A stretch of DNA of 64,000 bases. Source: Gammaproteobacteria bacterium. Its GTDB lineage: Bacteria; Pseudomonadota; Gammaproteobacteria; CAISUE01. The notes under the pieces were generated by a model. It was not told the DNA's origin. It searched no databases and saw only the letters and a program-made list of their open reading frames with translations. Positions within the stretch are counted from its first letter, which is position 1. Each line of letters opens with the position of its first letter. A program made the translations under genes and the position numbers. This document shows, piece after piece, positions 1 to 10,100 of the stretch. The stretch is from the NCBI GenBank assembly GCA_021156105.1, contig JAJNBD010000004.1:186001-250000 (forward strand), in the 5' to 3' direction.

Positions 1-41
1 GGAATTAAACGTAACTTTGCCAAAAAAATAACTTTCTCTAT

Positions 42-63
42 CGTTCCCGCGCAAGCGGGAACG
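42..63. repeat. Short perfect palindrome upstream of epmA
   Basis: A 22-base perfect inverted repeat with 9-base arms (cgttcccgc / gcgggaacg) and a gcaa loop. It ends only 6 bases before the epmA start codon. The core TTCCC-N8-GGGAA has the form of dRS3-like dispersed palindromes seen in other proteobacteria. A related, imperfect copy occurs at 14624-14648. It could be the terminator of the gene to the left of the window or a dispersed repeat. No T-tract follows on the plus strand. Confidence 0.6.
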
Positions 64-69
64 TGCTTT

Positions 70-1017
70 ATGACCTGGAAACCGACTGCTTCTATTGCGC
101 ATTTAAAAATGCGCGCTGAAATTCTTGCCAAAATCCGTGAATTTTTTGCCATCCGCAAGGTCATGGAAGTTGAAACGCCTAGCTTAAGCCATTCGACGAT
201 TCCTGATCCTTGCATTCTTAGTTTTCAAGTTTTAAATACAGATTTATATTTGCAGACTTCGCCAGAGTTTGCCATGAAACGTTTATTAGCCGCAGGTTCT
301 GGGCCGATTTATCAAATTGCTAAAGCTTTTCGTGTGGATGAAAGCGGACGTTTACATAATCCTGAATTTACCATGCTGGAATGGTACCGGCCTGGCTTTA
401 CCCATCGCGACTTAATTATTGAAGTCGATGCGCTGCTGCGCCGTATATTAAATTGTGAAGTATCCAAATGTGAAACGTATGGTGATTTATTCCAACAGTA
501 TTTACAGATCAACCCTTATCAAACAAGCCTCGAAGAATTAAAAGATTGTGCACAAAAAAATCAGATTGAAGTTTTTGATGCAGAAAAATTTACGACAGTG
601 ACAGATTGGTTACAGCTATTGATGGCGCATATCATTGAACCACATTTGGGCCAAAACCATCAGCCAACCGTTGTGACAGATTTCCCGATTGCCCAAGCCG
701 CCTTAGCGAAAGCAGATCCGTATAATCCTTTAGTGGCTGAGCGTTTTGAAGTGTATTGGAAAGGTATGGAGCTAGCCAATGGCTTTCATGAATTATGTGA
801 TGCCAAAGAGCAAAGGAAGCGTTTTGAAGCCAATAACGCGGAGCGCTGTGCACAAGGGCTTCCTGAAATTCCTCTCGATGAAAATTTTTTAGCAGCGCTT
901 GAGCATGGTATGCCTGCTTGCGCGGGGGTTGCGCTAGGCATTGACCGTTTAGTGATGGCCGCATTAAATCTTGACAATATTGCTGATGTCATTGCCTTTC
1001 CGGTCGAGAGGGCGTAG
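70..1017 (+). CDS. epmA: EF-P lysine lysyltransferase EpmA (PoxA/GenX)
   Basis: This 315-residue protein is a class II lysyl-tRNA-synthetase paralogue without the anticodon-binding domain, close to the usual EpmA length of about 325. EpmA adds beta-lysine to a conserved lysine of elongation factor P. Motif 2 is visible as FRVDESGRLHNPEF around residue 91 and motif 3 as GVALGIDRLVMAAL near the C-terminus. The substrate-pocket segment MELANGFHEL is also present. The ATG lies just after a perfect palindrome with no clear Shine-Dalgarno sequence. It is convergent with the carboxylase gene on the other strand. The partner epmB is not seen in the window. Confidence 0.93.
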   Translation: MTWKPTASIAHLKMRAEILAKIREFFAIRKVMEVETPSLSHSTIPDPCILSFQVLNTDLYLQTSPEFAMKRLLAAGSGPIYQIAKAFRVDESGRLHNPEFTMLEWYRPGFTHRDLIIEVDALLRRILNCEVSKCETYGDLFQQYLQINPYQTSLEELKDCAQKNQIEVFDAEKFTTVTDWLQLLMAHIIEPHLGQNHQPTVVTDFPIAQAALAKADPYNPLVAERFEVYWKGMELANGFHELCDAKEQRKRFEANNAERCAQGLPEIPLDENFLAALEHGMPACAGVALGIDRLVMAALNLDNIADVIAFPVERA

Positions 1018-1098
1018 ATTAATGCAGAGTGGCGCAGCGCGTGCCTGCTATTATCTTGACGAGCATGCTTCGCTTTTCCCACCCTGCTTAAAATAGGT

Positions 1099-2967
1099 TT
1101 AGCTTAATTCCACCAGCTGAGTATTCTCGGCAACTGTATCGCCGACCTTAGCATGTAAGGCTTTAATCACGCCATCCAATGGTGCACGAATAGTGTGTTC
1201 CATTTTCATCGCTTCCATGATCAATAAGGTTTGGCCTTTCTTTACGTTATCGCCAACATTAACGGGTTGCGCGATAATGCGGCCAGGCATGGGCGCGGTT
1301 AATTGGTTATCATCATGGCTCTGCGCATTTTGATCGCCAAAGCGTGAAACTTGATAAAACGTATAAGATTCATGCTGACAATGAGCAACCCATTGGTCAT
1401 CATGGTGCCACAAACGAATATGTTCAGCAGAATTAGACTTACCGGCTTTAACCGTGTGTTGTTGATCAAGATATTGGAAAATGACTTCGACAGAAGCGTG
1501 CCAACCCAGTAAACTTTGCCAAGGGTCTTGGGCATTTTTATTAGCTTTTTTTAAGTGATACAAATAATGCGCTGCTGCTGCTGACAATACTGTTTCAGGA
1601 ATCGCTTCAGGTACAGCTAATAAAGTTTTTTCATGCTTGGTAATAAAATGAGTTGAAAGATGCGCTTGAATAAAGTCGTCTTGTTGTAAAATTTTGCTTA
1701 GCAATGCACGATTAGTTTTAACACCTAATACTTCTGTTTGATCTAAAGCGTTTAATAAAGCGCGGCGTGCCGCTTCACGATTTTCACCCCAAGCAATTAA
1801 TTTGCCGAGCATGGAATCATAGTAAATACTAACTTCATCGCCGGCGACAAAGCCAGTATCCATACGGACATGCGGCATATTCTTAGGATAATCATAAATA
1901 AAAATTTTACCAGTGGAGGGTAAAAAATCATGATAAGGGTCTTCTGCGCATAAACGCACTTCAATGGCGGCACCATGAATTTTCAACTGGTCTTGTTGTT
2001 TAGGTAAAGGTGCACCTTGGGCAACTTGTAATTGCCATTCGACTAAATCTTCACCTGTAATCATTTCAGTCACAGGATGTTCAACTTGCAAACGGGTATT
2101 CATTTCCATGAAATAAAATTGCCCGTCATTGCCTAAGAGAAATTCAACGGTGCCTGCACCGACATAACCAATAGCTTGTGCGGCTTTAACGGCGGCAGCC
2201 CCTAAGCGCGTCCGTAATTCTTCATCCACTCGTGGTGCGGGGGCTTCTTCAACAACTTTTTGATGGCGGCGCTGAATAGAGCAATCGCGTTCAAAAAGAT
2301 AAACATAATTTTGGGTTTGATCAGCAAAAATTTGGACTTCAACATGACGTGGCATTGCTAAATATTTTTCTAAAATGACTTCGTCATTACCAAAGCTGTT
2401 TAAGGCTTCACGCTTTGCAGTGACTAATGCTTCTGCAAAACCGGCTTCTTCATGCACAATGCGCATGCCGCGCCCACCACCACCAAAGGAAGCTTTGATT
2501 AAAACCGGAAAGCCAATTTTTTTTGCTGCTGCTAATAAAGTTTCTGGATTTTGATCTTTATCATGATAGCCAGGTAGTGTTGGTACATTATGCTTCATCA
2601 TTAAAGCTTTTGCACCGGCTTTGCTACCCATGGATTCAATGGCTGGAATAGGAGGGCCAATAAAGACGATTCCTGTGTGCTCACAGGCGCGTGCAAAATT
2701 AGCATTTTCCGCTAAAAAGCCATAACCTGGATGGATTGCGTCAGCATTAGCTTTTTTAGCAATCGCAATGATTTTATCAATGCATAAATAGCTTTCGGAT
2801 GCCGGTGCTGGGCCAAGGTAATAAGCTTCGTCGGCAAGCTTAACATGCTGTGCATGACGATCAGCGTCTGAATAAATAGCAACGGCTGTGATATTAAGTT
2901 TTTTCAGCGTGCGAATAATGCGGCAAGCAATTTCACCGCGATTCGCGATAAGAACTTTATTAAACAT
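1099..2967 (-). CDS. Biotin carboxylase/BCCP alpha subunit, methylcrotonyl-CoA carboxylase type
   Basis: This 622-residue protein has an N-terminal biotin carboxylase (starting MFNKVLIANRGEIACRIIRT), an ATP-grasp domain with the FGGGGRGMR glycine loop, and a C-terminal biotinyl domain. The biotin-accepting lysine is about residue 588 in EAMKMEH. The family uses ATP and bicarbonate to carboxylate biotin, which a partner carboxyltransferase passes to an acyl-CoA. Sequence style and length fit methylcrotonyl-CoA carboxylase alpha (leucine breakdown) better than AccC, which lacks the biotinyl domain. Propionyl- or acetyl-CoA specificity cannot be excluded. No carboxyltransferase beta subunit or leucine-degradation gene is adjacent. 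It follows the permease gene by 34 bases and may be cotranscribed with it. Confidence 0.85.
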   Translation of the reverse strand: MFNKVLIANRGEIACRIIRTLKKLNITAVAIYSDADRHAQHVKLADEAYYLGPAPASESYLCIDKIIAIAKKANADAIHPGYGFLAENANFARACEHTGIVFIGPPIPAIESMGSKAGAKALMMKHNVPTLPGYHDKDQNPETLLAAAKKIGFPVLIKASFGGGGRGMRIVHEEAGFAEALVTAKREALNSFGNDEVILEKYLAMPRHVEVQIFADQTQNYVYLFERDCSIQRRHQKVVEEAPAPRVDEELRTRLGAAAVKAAQAIGYVGAGTVEFLLGNDGQFYFMEMNTRLQVEHPVTEMITGEDLVEWQLQVAQGAPLPKQQDQLKIHGAAIEVRLCAEDPYHDFLPSTGKIFIYDYPKNMPHVRMDTGFVAGDEVSIYYDSMLGKLIAWGENREAARRALLNALDQTEVLGVKTNRALLSKILQQDDFIQAHLSTHFITKHEKTLLAVPEAIPETVLSAAAAHYLYHLKKANKNAQDPWQSLLGWHASVEVIFQYLDQQHTVKAGKSNSAEHIRLWHHDDQWVAHCQHESYTFYQVSRFGDQNAQSHDDNQLTAPMPGRIIAQPVNVGDNVKKGQTLLIMEAMKMEHTIRAPLDGVIKALHAKVGDTVAENTQLVELS

Positions 2968-3001
2968 AGTGTTTTAGGGTTTCCTATTCTTTCGTGCCAA
3001 A

Positions 3002-4705
3002 CTATTGGACTAAATTTATTTGTGCCTTGCAAGTTTGCGTTTTAGTATTTTGTGAAGAATACGTTTTTAAGTCTGTAAAGCTTGCTTTGGCTTGCTGTAA
3101 GGCAAGCTTTGTATTTGATAGCGGTTGCTGATTTTCTGTATCGCAAATTTGAGTATCAATAATAGAGCCGGCATATATGAAGCTGATAGTCAGTTGATAT
3201 TCTGTGTAAGATAATTGTAATAATACCTCACCTTGAATATGCTGCGCAGCCAGTTCTTGTAAAAATTTATAGATTATATTTGGCGCGTGTTGCTTTATGG
3301 CTGTAGATACATGCCAGCGGTGCCAACGCTCATTTAAAAAATTTTCTAGCTTTGCCTGATCAAGATTGGTCGGGTTAATTTTTAAAGAAGCAAGTTGAGA
3401 GCGACCTATGCTAAAAAGTAGGTTCAAAATGATCGCTGTTAAGGTGGTCATAATAATTGGTGCTTCGGAAATATTGCGCAGTGCTGCTGGCAGTTTCGGA
3501 AAATTCTCAGGATGCATTTCGACAACTAAGCCGGCAACAAGAGAAAGGCCAATAATAAAAATTTTTCGCGTATCAATATTAGCTGTAGATAAAATCTGAA
3601 TGCCTGAAACAATGATGTAACTGGTAACAAATAACATGGTGGCGCCAATAATCGCTTTTGGCATAATCACAAACAACATTGTGATTTTTGGCAATAGCGC
3701 AAATAGCATCATTGTTACGCCGGCGATTATGCCTACGTATCGACTGGTAATGCCTGTTGCGCAAGAAAGTGCAATGTTATTGTTGGCAACACCTAGGCTT
3801 ATACCACCAATGATACTGGCAAAAACATTGCTTAATCCATTAGTGAAAAGCATTTTGCGAATATTATTTTGCTCTGGATGCTCCCAAGACGTGCTATTAA
3901 CTTTTTGGCAGCTAATAATACCTCCTACGCCTTTCAATAACATGGCTATACTAGCAATTGCAAAAGAAAGAGCAAGAGAAAAATCAAATTTCATATGAGG
4001 TAATGCAAAACCAATATTCCAAGAGAAATAAGGAGCATTTAATACTTTTTGAAAATCGCTGGGCAAGAGGACCCCTTGCCAGGTGGCAGCTGCAAGCCCT
4101 GCTAAGACGCCTAAAAGCATAGAATAGCGTGAAGAGGCTTTTCCCCAAATGAGTACACAAATCATTACAGCAAGCGTAACACTTGCGGTAATTAATTCAC
4201 TGCTTGCCAGATGTATGGCATTTAAAGAAGATGAGCCCGTGCTATAAATTAAATCTGGTTTGACAAGGGATAAGCCTACCATGAGGACTACAATACCGCT
4301 AACTTCTGTTGGAAAGAGAAAACGTATTAGCGGGTAGAGAAGCGCAAAAATAACTTGAAATATCGCAGCAATAAGGACCATACCAAATAATAAATCTGGT
4401 CCGCCAATTTGAATAGCGCTTAGCGAGACAATAAGAAATGCAGGCTCGCATAAAACAGGGCATAAGAAGCCAGTGCCGACAAAGCGAGATTTTAAGCACA
4501 TGAGTAATGTGCCAAAACCAACGGCAAACATACTTCCTGAAATGAGCGCCGCTTCTTTACCACCGGATATTCCAATGGCTGAAAAAATCATTAATGGAAG
4601 TACTAAGGTGCTAGCCATGCCTAAACAATGCTGCAGGCCCAGCATAATACAGCTAAAAAAAGGTGGCTTTTGATCCGCGTTATAAATTAAATCTGATGCA
4701 TCCAT
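3002..4705 (-). CDS. NCS2 family xanthine/uracil permease with C-terminal extension
   Basis: This 567-residue protein carries about 12-14 hydrophobic segments in residues 15-430. It belongs to the nucleobase-cation symporter-2 family, as suggested by the N-terminal LGLQHCLGMASTLVLPL segment and the GVANNNIALSCATGITSRYVG region. It probably imports a purine or pyrimidine base with a cation. Typical family members are 430-460 residues. Here about 130 extra hydrophilic residues follow the last membrane segment (from about residue 435). Their strand pattern (LLQLSYTEYQLTISFIYAG) faintly recalls an ATPase-like regulatory domain. It sits 56 bases downstream of queA and 34 bases upstream of the carboxylase gene, so the three may form one transcript. 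The exact substrate is not determinable. Confidence 0.82.
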   Translation of the reverse strand: MDASDLIYNADQKPPFFSCIMLGLQHCLGMASTLVLPLMIFSAIGISGGKEAALISGSMFAVGFGTLLMCLKSRFVGTGFLCPVLCEPAFLIVSLSAIQIGGPDLLFGMVLIAAIFQVIFALLYPLIRFLFPTEVSGIVVLMVGLSLVKPDLIYSTGSSSLNAIHLASSELITASVTLAVMICVLIWGKASSRYSMLLGVLAGLAAATWQGVLLPSDFQKVLNAPYFSWNIGFALPHMKFDFSLALSFAIASIAMLLKGVGGIISCQKVNSTSWEHPEQNNIRKMLFTNGLSNVFASIIGGISLGVANNNIALSCATGITSRYVGIIAGVTMMLFALLPKITMLFVIMPKAIIGATMLFVTSYIIVSGIQILSTANIDTRKIFIIGLSLVAGLVVEMHPENFPKLPAALRNISEAPIIMTTLTAIILNLLFSIGRSQLASLKINPTNLDQAKLENFLNERWHRWHVSTAIKQHAPNIIYKFLQELAAQHIQGEVLLQLSYTEYQLTISFIYAGSIIDTQICDTENQQPLSNTKLALQQAKASFTDLKTYSSQNTKTQTCKAQINLVQ

Positions 4706-4761
4706 GAGAATAGGATTCCTGCTAACTTTTGATTAATTAAAACTCTAACAACTCTTCAGCT

Positions 4762-5796
4762 TTAAAGCAAGGTATTTTTGAAAAACAGAGAGCTATCACC
4801 ATAGCTATAAAAGCGGTAGCTATGGTCAATGGCGTGTTGATAAGCTTTTTGAGTAAATTCAACGCCGGCAAAAGCTGAAACAAGCATGAGCAGTGTTGAT
4901 TCAGGTAAATGGAAGTTGGTAATCAAAGCATCAACAACTTGAAATTGAAAACCTGGCAAAATGAAAAGGTTGGTGTCGCCAGTGTAAGCTTTTAAAGGCC
5001 CCATGGCGGCTGCGCTTTCTAAACAACGCATACTGGTTGTGCCAACAGCAATCACACGCGACCCTCTGGCTTTTGCTGCAATAACCTTATCACAGACTTC
5101 TTGTGGCAGATTCATCCATTCATGGTGCATGATATGATCTTTAACATCCGCTGTTTGGACAGGCAAAAAAGTTCCAGCACCGACATGCAGTGTTAAATAA
5201 GCAATATCAATATTTTTTTCTTTCAAAGCACGAAATACATTGTCATCAAAATGCAAACCAGCGGTGGGTGCTGCCACAGAACCCTTGTGAGCCGCATAAA
5301 CAGTTTGATAGCGCGTTAAATCTTCAGGTGTATCTTCGCGTTTTAAATAAGGTGGAAGAGGCATGTGGCCAATTTTATCTAAACGCTTAAAAAAATCTTC
5401 ACTAGGATCAAACTGTAAAATAAATAAACGATCTTGCTTATCTAATACAATAACTTCCGACTGATCGGGCAAAATCAATGTCTGTCCTGTTTGAACACGC
5501 TTGTTGCTGCCTAAATGTGCTAACGCTTGGCAATTTTCTAAAGGGCGTTCAATTAAAATTTCTACCTTACCGCCTGTCGGTTTTTGTGCATAAACTCTGG
5601 CAGGGATGACGCGAGTATTATTTAAGACAATCAGGTCGCCAGGATTTAAAAAATCGGCTAATTGGGCAAATTGACTATCGGTAAGCGTATGGTTATTAGG
5701 GTCAGCAACCAGCAAGCGGCTGGCGCTACGATTTTCTAAAGGATAACGGGCAATAAGTGATTCTGGAAGGTCAAAATTAAAATCTGAAGTATTCAT
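4762..5796 (-). CDS. queA: tRNA preQ1(34) S-adenosylmethionine ribosyltransferase-isomerase QueA
   Basis: This 344-residue protein, of normal family length, catalyses the conversion of preQ1 to epoxyqueuosine in the wobble position of GUN-anticodon tRNAs, using SAM as ribosyl donor. Recognisable family segments are the N-terminal FDLPESLIARYPLENR, LIVLNNTRVIPAR, AAPTAGLHFD and the C-terminal ITNFHLPESTLLMLVSAF. In many proteobacteria queA is followed directly by tgt, which supplies its substrate tRNA. Here tgt is about 37 kb away at 42052, so the two genes have separated. The gene is divergent from the SDR gene, with about 190 bases between start codons. Confidence 0.95.
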   Translation of the reverse strand: MNTSDFNFDLPESLIARYPLENRSASRLLVADPNNHTLTDSQFAQLADFLNPGDLIVLNNTRVIPARVYAQKPTGGKVEILIERPLENCQALAHLGSNKRVQTGQTLILPDQSEVIVLDKQDRLFILQFDPSEDFFKRLDKIGHMPLPPYLKREDTPEDLTRYQTVYAAHKGSVAAPTAGLHFDDNVFRALKEKNIDIAYLTLHVGAGTFLPVQTADVKDHIMHHEWMNLPQEVCDKVIAAKARGSRVIAVGTTSMRCLESAAAMGPLKAYTGDTNLFILPGFQFQVVDALITNFHLPESTLLMLVSAFAGVEFTQKAYQHAIDHSYRFYSYGDSSLFFKNTLL

Positions 5797-5986
5797 AAGG
5801 CTTGCGTTAGTAAATGCTTTAGCATTTTGATAATGCTACTTATAGGTTTTTAAGAAATCTTATTTTATATTATAACGTATATAGAGAATTGCGTTTTGTG
5901 AATTGCTAAAGCTTGTAGGTATGTTTTATTTGACGGCATGGAGAAATTACGGTGATAATAACGCACTTAAAATTGCGGAGATTGAT

Positions 5987-6709
5987 ATGCAGAAACCATT
6001 AATTGTGATTACCGGCGCAAGTTCAGGAATTGGCGAGGCAACTGCAAAAGTGTTTGCCGCGCAAGGTTATCCCTTGCTTTTATTAGCAAGACGTATTGAA
6101 AAATTAAAAGCTTTAAATTTACCTAACACAATATGTGCAGCACTTGATGTGACTGATCGAGAAACATTTGTTAAAACGATTCGAGAAGCCGAAGAGAAAT
6201 TTGGTGAAGCAGATGCCTTGATTAATAATGCAGGTGTCATGCTACTTGGCACAGTGAGCCAACAAGATCCTGCAGAATGGCAGCGCATGATGGATGTCAA
6301 TGTCACCGGTGTTTTAAACGGTATTCATGCGGTATTGCCCAAAATGGTCGCAAGGCAAAGTGGAACCATTATTAACATTAGTTCTGTTGCTGGCCGCAAA
6401 ACCTTTCCTAATCATGTGGTTTACTGTGGTACTAAATTTGCGGTACATGCTATTTCAGAAAATTTACGTGAAGAAGTGGCAAGCAAAAATGTGCGCGTGA
6501 TTACCATTGCACCTGGTGCAGTTGAAACAGAATTACTCGGCCATACTACAGATACCGCGATAAAATCTGGTTATGAAAGTTGGAAAAAAGATATGGGTGG
6601 TGTGTTATCTGCAGAAAGCATTGCGCAAACGATTTTATTTGCTTATCAACAGCCACAATCTGTTTGCATTCGTGAAATCGTGTTAACCGCAACCAAACAA
6701 GAGCCATAA
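5987..6709 (+). CDS. Short-chain dehydrogenase/reductase (SDR), classical type
   Basis: This 240-residue protein is an NAD(P)-dependent oxidoreductase of the classical SDR family. The nucleotide-binding motif TGASSGIGEA lies at the N-terminus. NNAG follows around residue 82. The catalytic Ser...YxxxK is seen as ISSVAGRK followed by YCGTKFA. I place the start at 5987 because a GGAG lies 6 bases upstream and the family motif begins directly after it. The reading frame is open back to 5903, but that extra segment is not family-like. The substrate is unknown; YdfG/serine-dehydrogenase-like members look closest. Confidence 0.85.
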   Translation: MQKPLIVITGASSGIGEATAKVFAAQGYPLLLLARRIEKLKALNLPNTICAALDVTDRETFVKTIREAEEKFGEADALINNAGVMLLGTVSQQDPAEWQRMMDVNVTGVLNGIHAVLPKMVARQSGTIINISSVAGRKTFPNHVVYCGTKFAVHAISENLREEVASKNVRVITIAPGAVETELLGHTTDTAIKSGYESWKKDMGGVLSAESIAQTILFAYQQPQSVCIREIVLTATKQEP

Positions 6710-7155
6710 TCGTTAAAGTAAGATAAGTGTTCAGCGGTACTACAAGCTGCGGATCTGCTTGTCAGCGATAAGGATGAGAAGGTCAATGCAAATCGTTTCG
6801 TTCAATTAATCCTATTTACTCAGCTTCTTCTTGCATGCCCAAATGATAGACATAAACATTTGCCTTGCAAGAAGAGCGCTTGTCTGCACCTCCCTCAAAA
6901 CGACGTTGCTCTAGCGTAATAATGCTAGTTTCTTGTCATATTAGCTTTTCTTAATAATTAAATAAGAAAGCGTAGATTGTTTTAATAGTTATTGATAAGC
7001 GATTAATTCTGGCATTTTGCTTGCGGTATTGGTAGAGGCGGCTTTTGAGAAATAAAGTTTGAAGTGTAGGCTTTCGCAAATATAACGACGTGATATGAAA
7101 TAAAAAAATTACTTAAACAGGGTATAATGCGCAAAATTTTTTTGAGCAACTTTTT
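6710..7155. other. 446-base intergenic region with promoter-like box and possible coding debris
   Basis: No complete gene is visible. An open frame without a start codon runs on the plus strand from 6722 to 6919 (65 codons) and has protein-like composition. It may be debris of a lost gene, but I do not recognise it. Close to the next gene, TATAAT at 7123-7128 fits a sigma-70 -10 box for the 1220-codon gene starting at 7156. No good -35 is seen. The leader would be only about 20 bases. Confidence 0.4.
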
Positions 7156-10100
7156 ATGCCAAACGCAAGAGATTTAAGTAATGAAGGTAATGTTTTTTTT
7201 AAACAACAAAACTATCAAGCTGCGCTCGAAAAATATGAAGCTGCTATTGTTCTCAACCCAAGGCTCGATGTGGCTTGGTCTAATAAAGGTATAGCGCATG
7301 CTAAGTTAAAACAATATGCTGAAGCACTAGATGCATTTGAGAGAACATTATCTATAAATCCTACACATGTTGTGGCGATGCAGAATATAAAAAGTATTTT
7401 CGCATTTCTTAATAAAACTGCTGCTGAAAAACATGCTCAAAGCACCGCTAAAATTTATACCGAAACGGTCCTTCGCCCTTTTGTTTGTAAACAAACTTAT
7501 TTTGAAGAGCTAAAATGTTTGCAAGAAAAAGTGGCTGGGGCCAAAGACTTTGCTTTCATGGAGCAAGTTAATTTGGTATTAGAGCTAATAAATTTTTTAC
7601 AAAAATATTATCAACGCCATACCCGGCCATATGAATTTATCCTCAAAGATTTGTCTGATCCTAGTGAAAAAGGAAGAAGGTTAAGATTGCGGCAAATTGC
7701 CAATAATCTTATTTTAGAAGCGCCAATGATTTTTAAACCAGGTACCTCTCAATTAGATGAAGTTTCATTAAAAGCTTTAAATACAGTACAAGAAGATATT
7801 TTCTTTGAAGATGCGAAAAGAATTTTACGCGCAATATTTACCGTATTTTATTTTTTTTCTCGCGAGGAAAGAGGAAAAATTACCAAAAAGTTACCTTGGG
7901 GTGAGAACAGTTGGTATATGCTTGAGTTTTGCGGTGCTGTTTTTGCTGAAGATAGTACGATTGATCGAGTCAATGCACAAGGAGCAATTTCTCTTATCTC
8001 CTATAGCTTTGGGGGTGACAAAGCACTGCAGAAACAATTTATTTATTTTACTCGCTCTTTATTAGATCATATGATTATCACCAAAATATCAATCGTTGAT
8101 ATCATACAGCACGATATTCCTGTGTTACAAAGTTTTTTCCAAGAATTGTCCTGTCATTATCCCTCTGCTACTTCTGATAGCTTAAAGATGGGTGATTTAC
8201 CTCATTTAAAAGCTATTTTATGGTATAGCAAACATCTTTTTAACACAAAGCGTTTATTATGTTTGTTACCCCGCATTTCCGATGATTTAAGCTTGCTTGA
8301 TGAAAGCCTTATGCCGGAAATGGGGATAAAAGGAGGAATGAATATTGATCAAGAAATAGATATGGTAGAATTTTTTAAGGCTAAACCCCTGCGGAAAAAT
8401 TTGCCAGAAGGAATGAAAGCCTTTGTGCCATATTTCTTAGCATCTATTCAGCGCGATATGCCCACCTTAAAAGTTAAAGATTTAATTAACCTTGGGCTTC
8501 TAGGCGAATCAACAGTAGGCTCTTATGGTATTAAAGCGCCAACAGACACAGATAGAGTATTTGCCATATCAGATTTTGTGGCTGGCCCGATAACCCCATC
8601 AAAACGTTTACAACTAGCAACCGCAACAAATTATTTGAATTTAAATACCTTAAAAGGTCGCCTTGCTTTGCTCAGAAAAATACAATTAATTGGTGAGTTT
8701 TTAACGGCCCGCCATTGGGGCAATTTACGAAAATATATTGATTATATTAATGCTGATAAATTAGCTGATATAAGAAATGGTTTGGTCCACTTCGAAGAAG
8801 GCGGCTGCGCAACGGTAGTTCAACAACTAGAAACTGACAAAACCTTACTCAATACTTTTTTTATAGAATTACAATTGTTCACAGAAAAGTTTTATCAAGA
8901 AATAGCCAAATGGCAGGCCAGTTTTGAAGAATGGCCCACTAAACGTTTTGATGCTGGGCATGAGGTTTGGCAAGATTTTGCTGCAAAATACTGGACGACA
9001 GTAAAAGGCTTTTATTTAAAAAATTCTAATATAGATGCCGCTAATTTTTGTCCAAATATTCCTTTAACAACAGCAGCAGAAAAAGCACAGCTGCTTCGAT
9101 TTACTAAAACAGATCAAGTAGAGGTTATGCAAAAAATCCTTGAGGGGAAAATAGCTTTTCCCAAAAAAGGCGTTCTATCAATGCTTAATAGTTTTGCTGA
9201 CAAACCGACAAAAAAAGCCTTAAAGAGAATCTTGGATGCTGCAAGCGAAAAGTATAACGCAATTAAAAAAGAAGCTATAGAAGAAGAAAAACGAAAAAAT
9301 ACTGAGGAAAATCAGTTAAGGGAGGTGCGTGTTACAACCGTTATGACTAAAGACTATCCTGCCATTAACCAAACTTCTTCTGAGTTTTTCCGTGCTGCAA
9401 AATTGCCGCCTAAAGACAAAGTTGAAGTTTTTAATCTTCTTAAAAATCGTCTCAAGCTTTTAGAAGATTTATTAGTAGAATCCAAAGTGGATTTTAGTTC
9501 TAAAGCAACTTTACACACAACACTAGCTGTGCTTTTAGATCGTGATGTCGCTTTACTCTTAAGCACCGGTTATCTTCTTGGTCAAATTATTGGTACCTTA
9601 AACAAACTTTATGTACTTGCTGATATAAGTGTTTTTCCAAATTTAGAGGCGCGTTTACTAGATTATGTTGCTTTACGTAATGCGTTGGAGCATACAGACC
9701 CTATTCTAGAAAGCATCGACTTACCTATGTATGAATGGGTTAGCTCAATACCTGAAATGATGCTTAGTATCGTGAAAGAGCTATTTTTTGATTATAAAGC
9801 TTTATTCTTCAGCGTTGATCCTCTAAAATTTCCGCCACCAAGTACGCAAAGAAGCTCGATACAGCAGGAAGCTGCTGTTGACCCAATAAAGTTTTTGTTA
9901 CAGCAACCACAAATAGAAGCTCAAGATTCCAGCTCAGTAAAACTGACGAGTTTCTTTTTTAAGTTAAATCTTAATGAAAGATCTCAGGTACTTGCTGGTT
10001 TAAATAACAGTGGTGATGATAAAAATTTAAAAGACGATGGTGATGATCCAAAATATATCTATCGCGTGAGGGATGTTGTAAATTTAATGCTAGCGGTTCG

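Noticed and set aside
786..1082. 98-codon frame antisense to epmA
   Set aside because: It lies inside a strongly conserved gene on the other strand and has no ribosome-binding site or recognisable motif.
3636..3998. 120-codon frame antisense to the NCS2 permease
   Set aside because: Its hydrophobic pattern mirrors the membrane helices on the true strand. It is a shadow.
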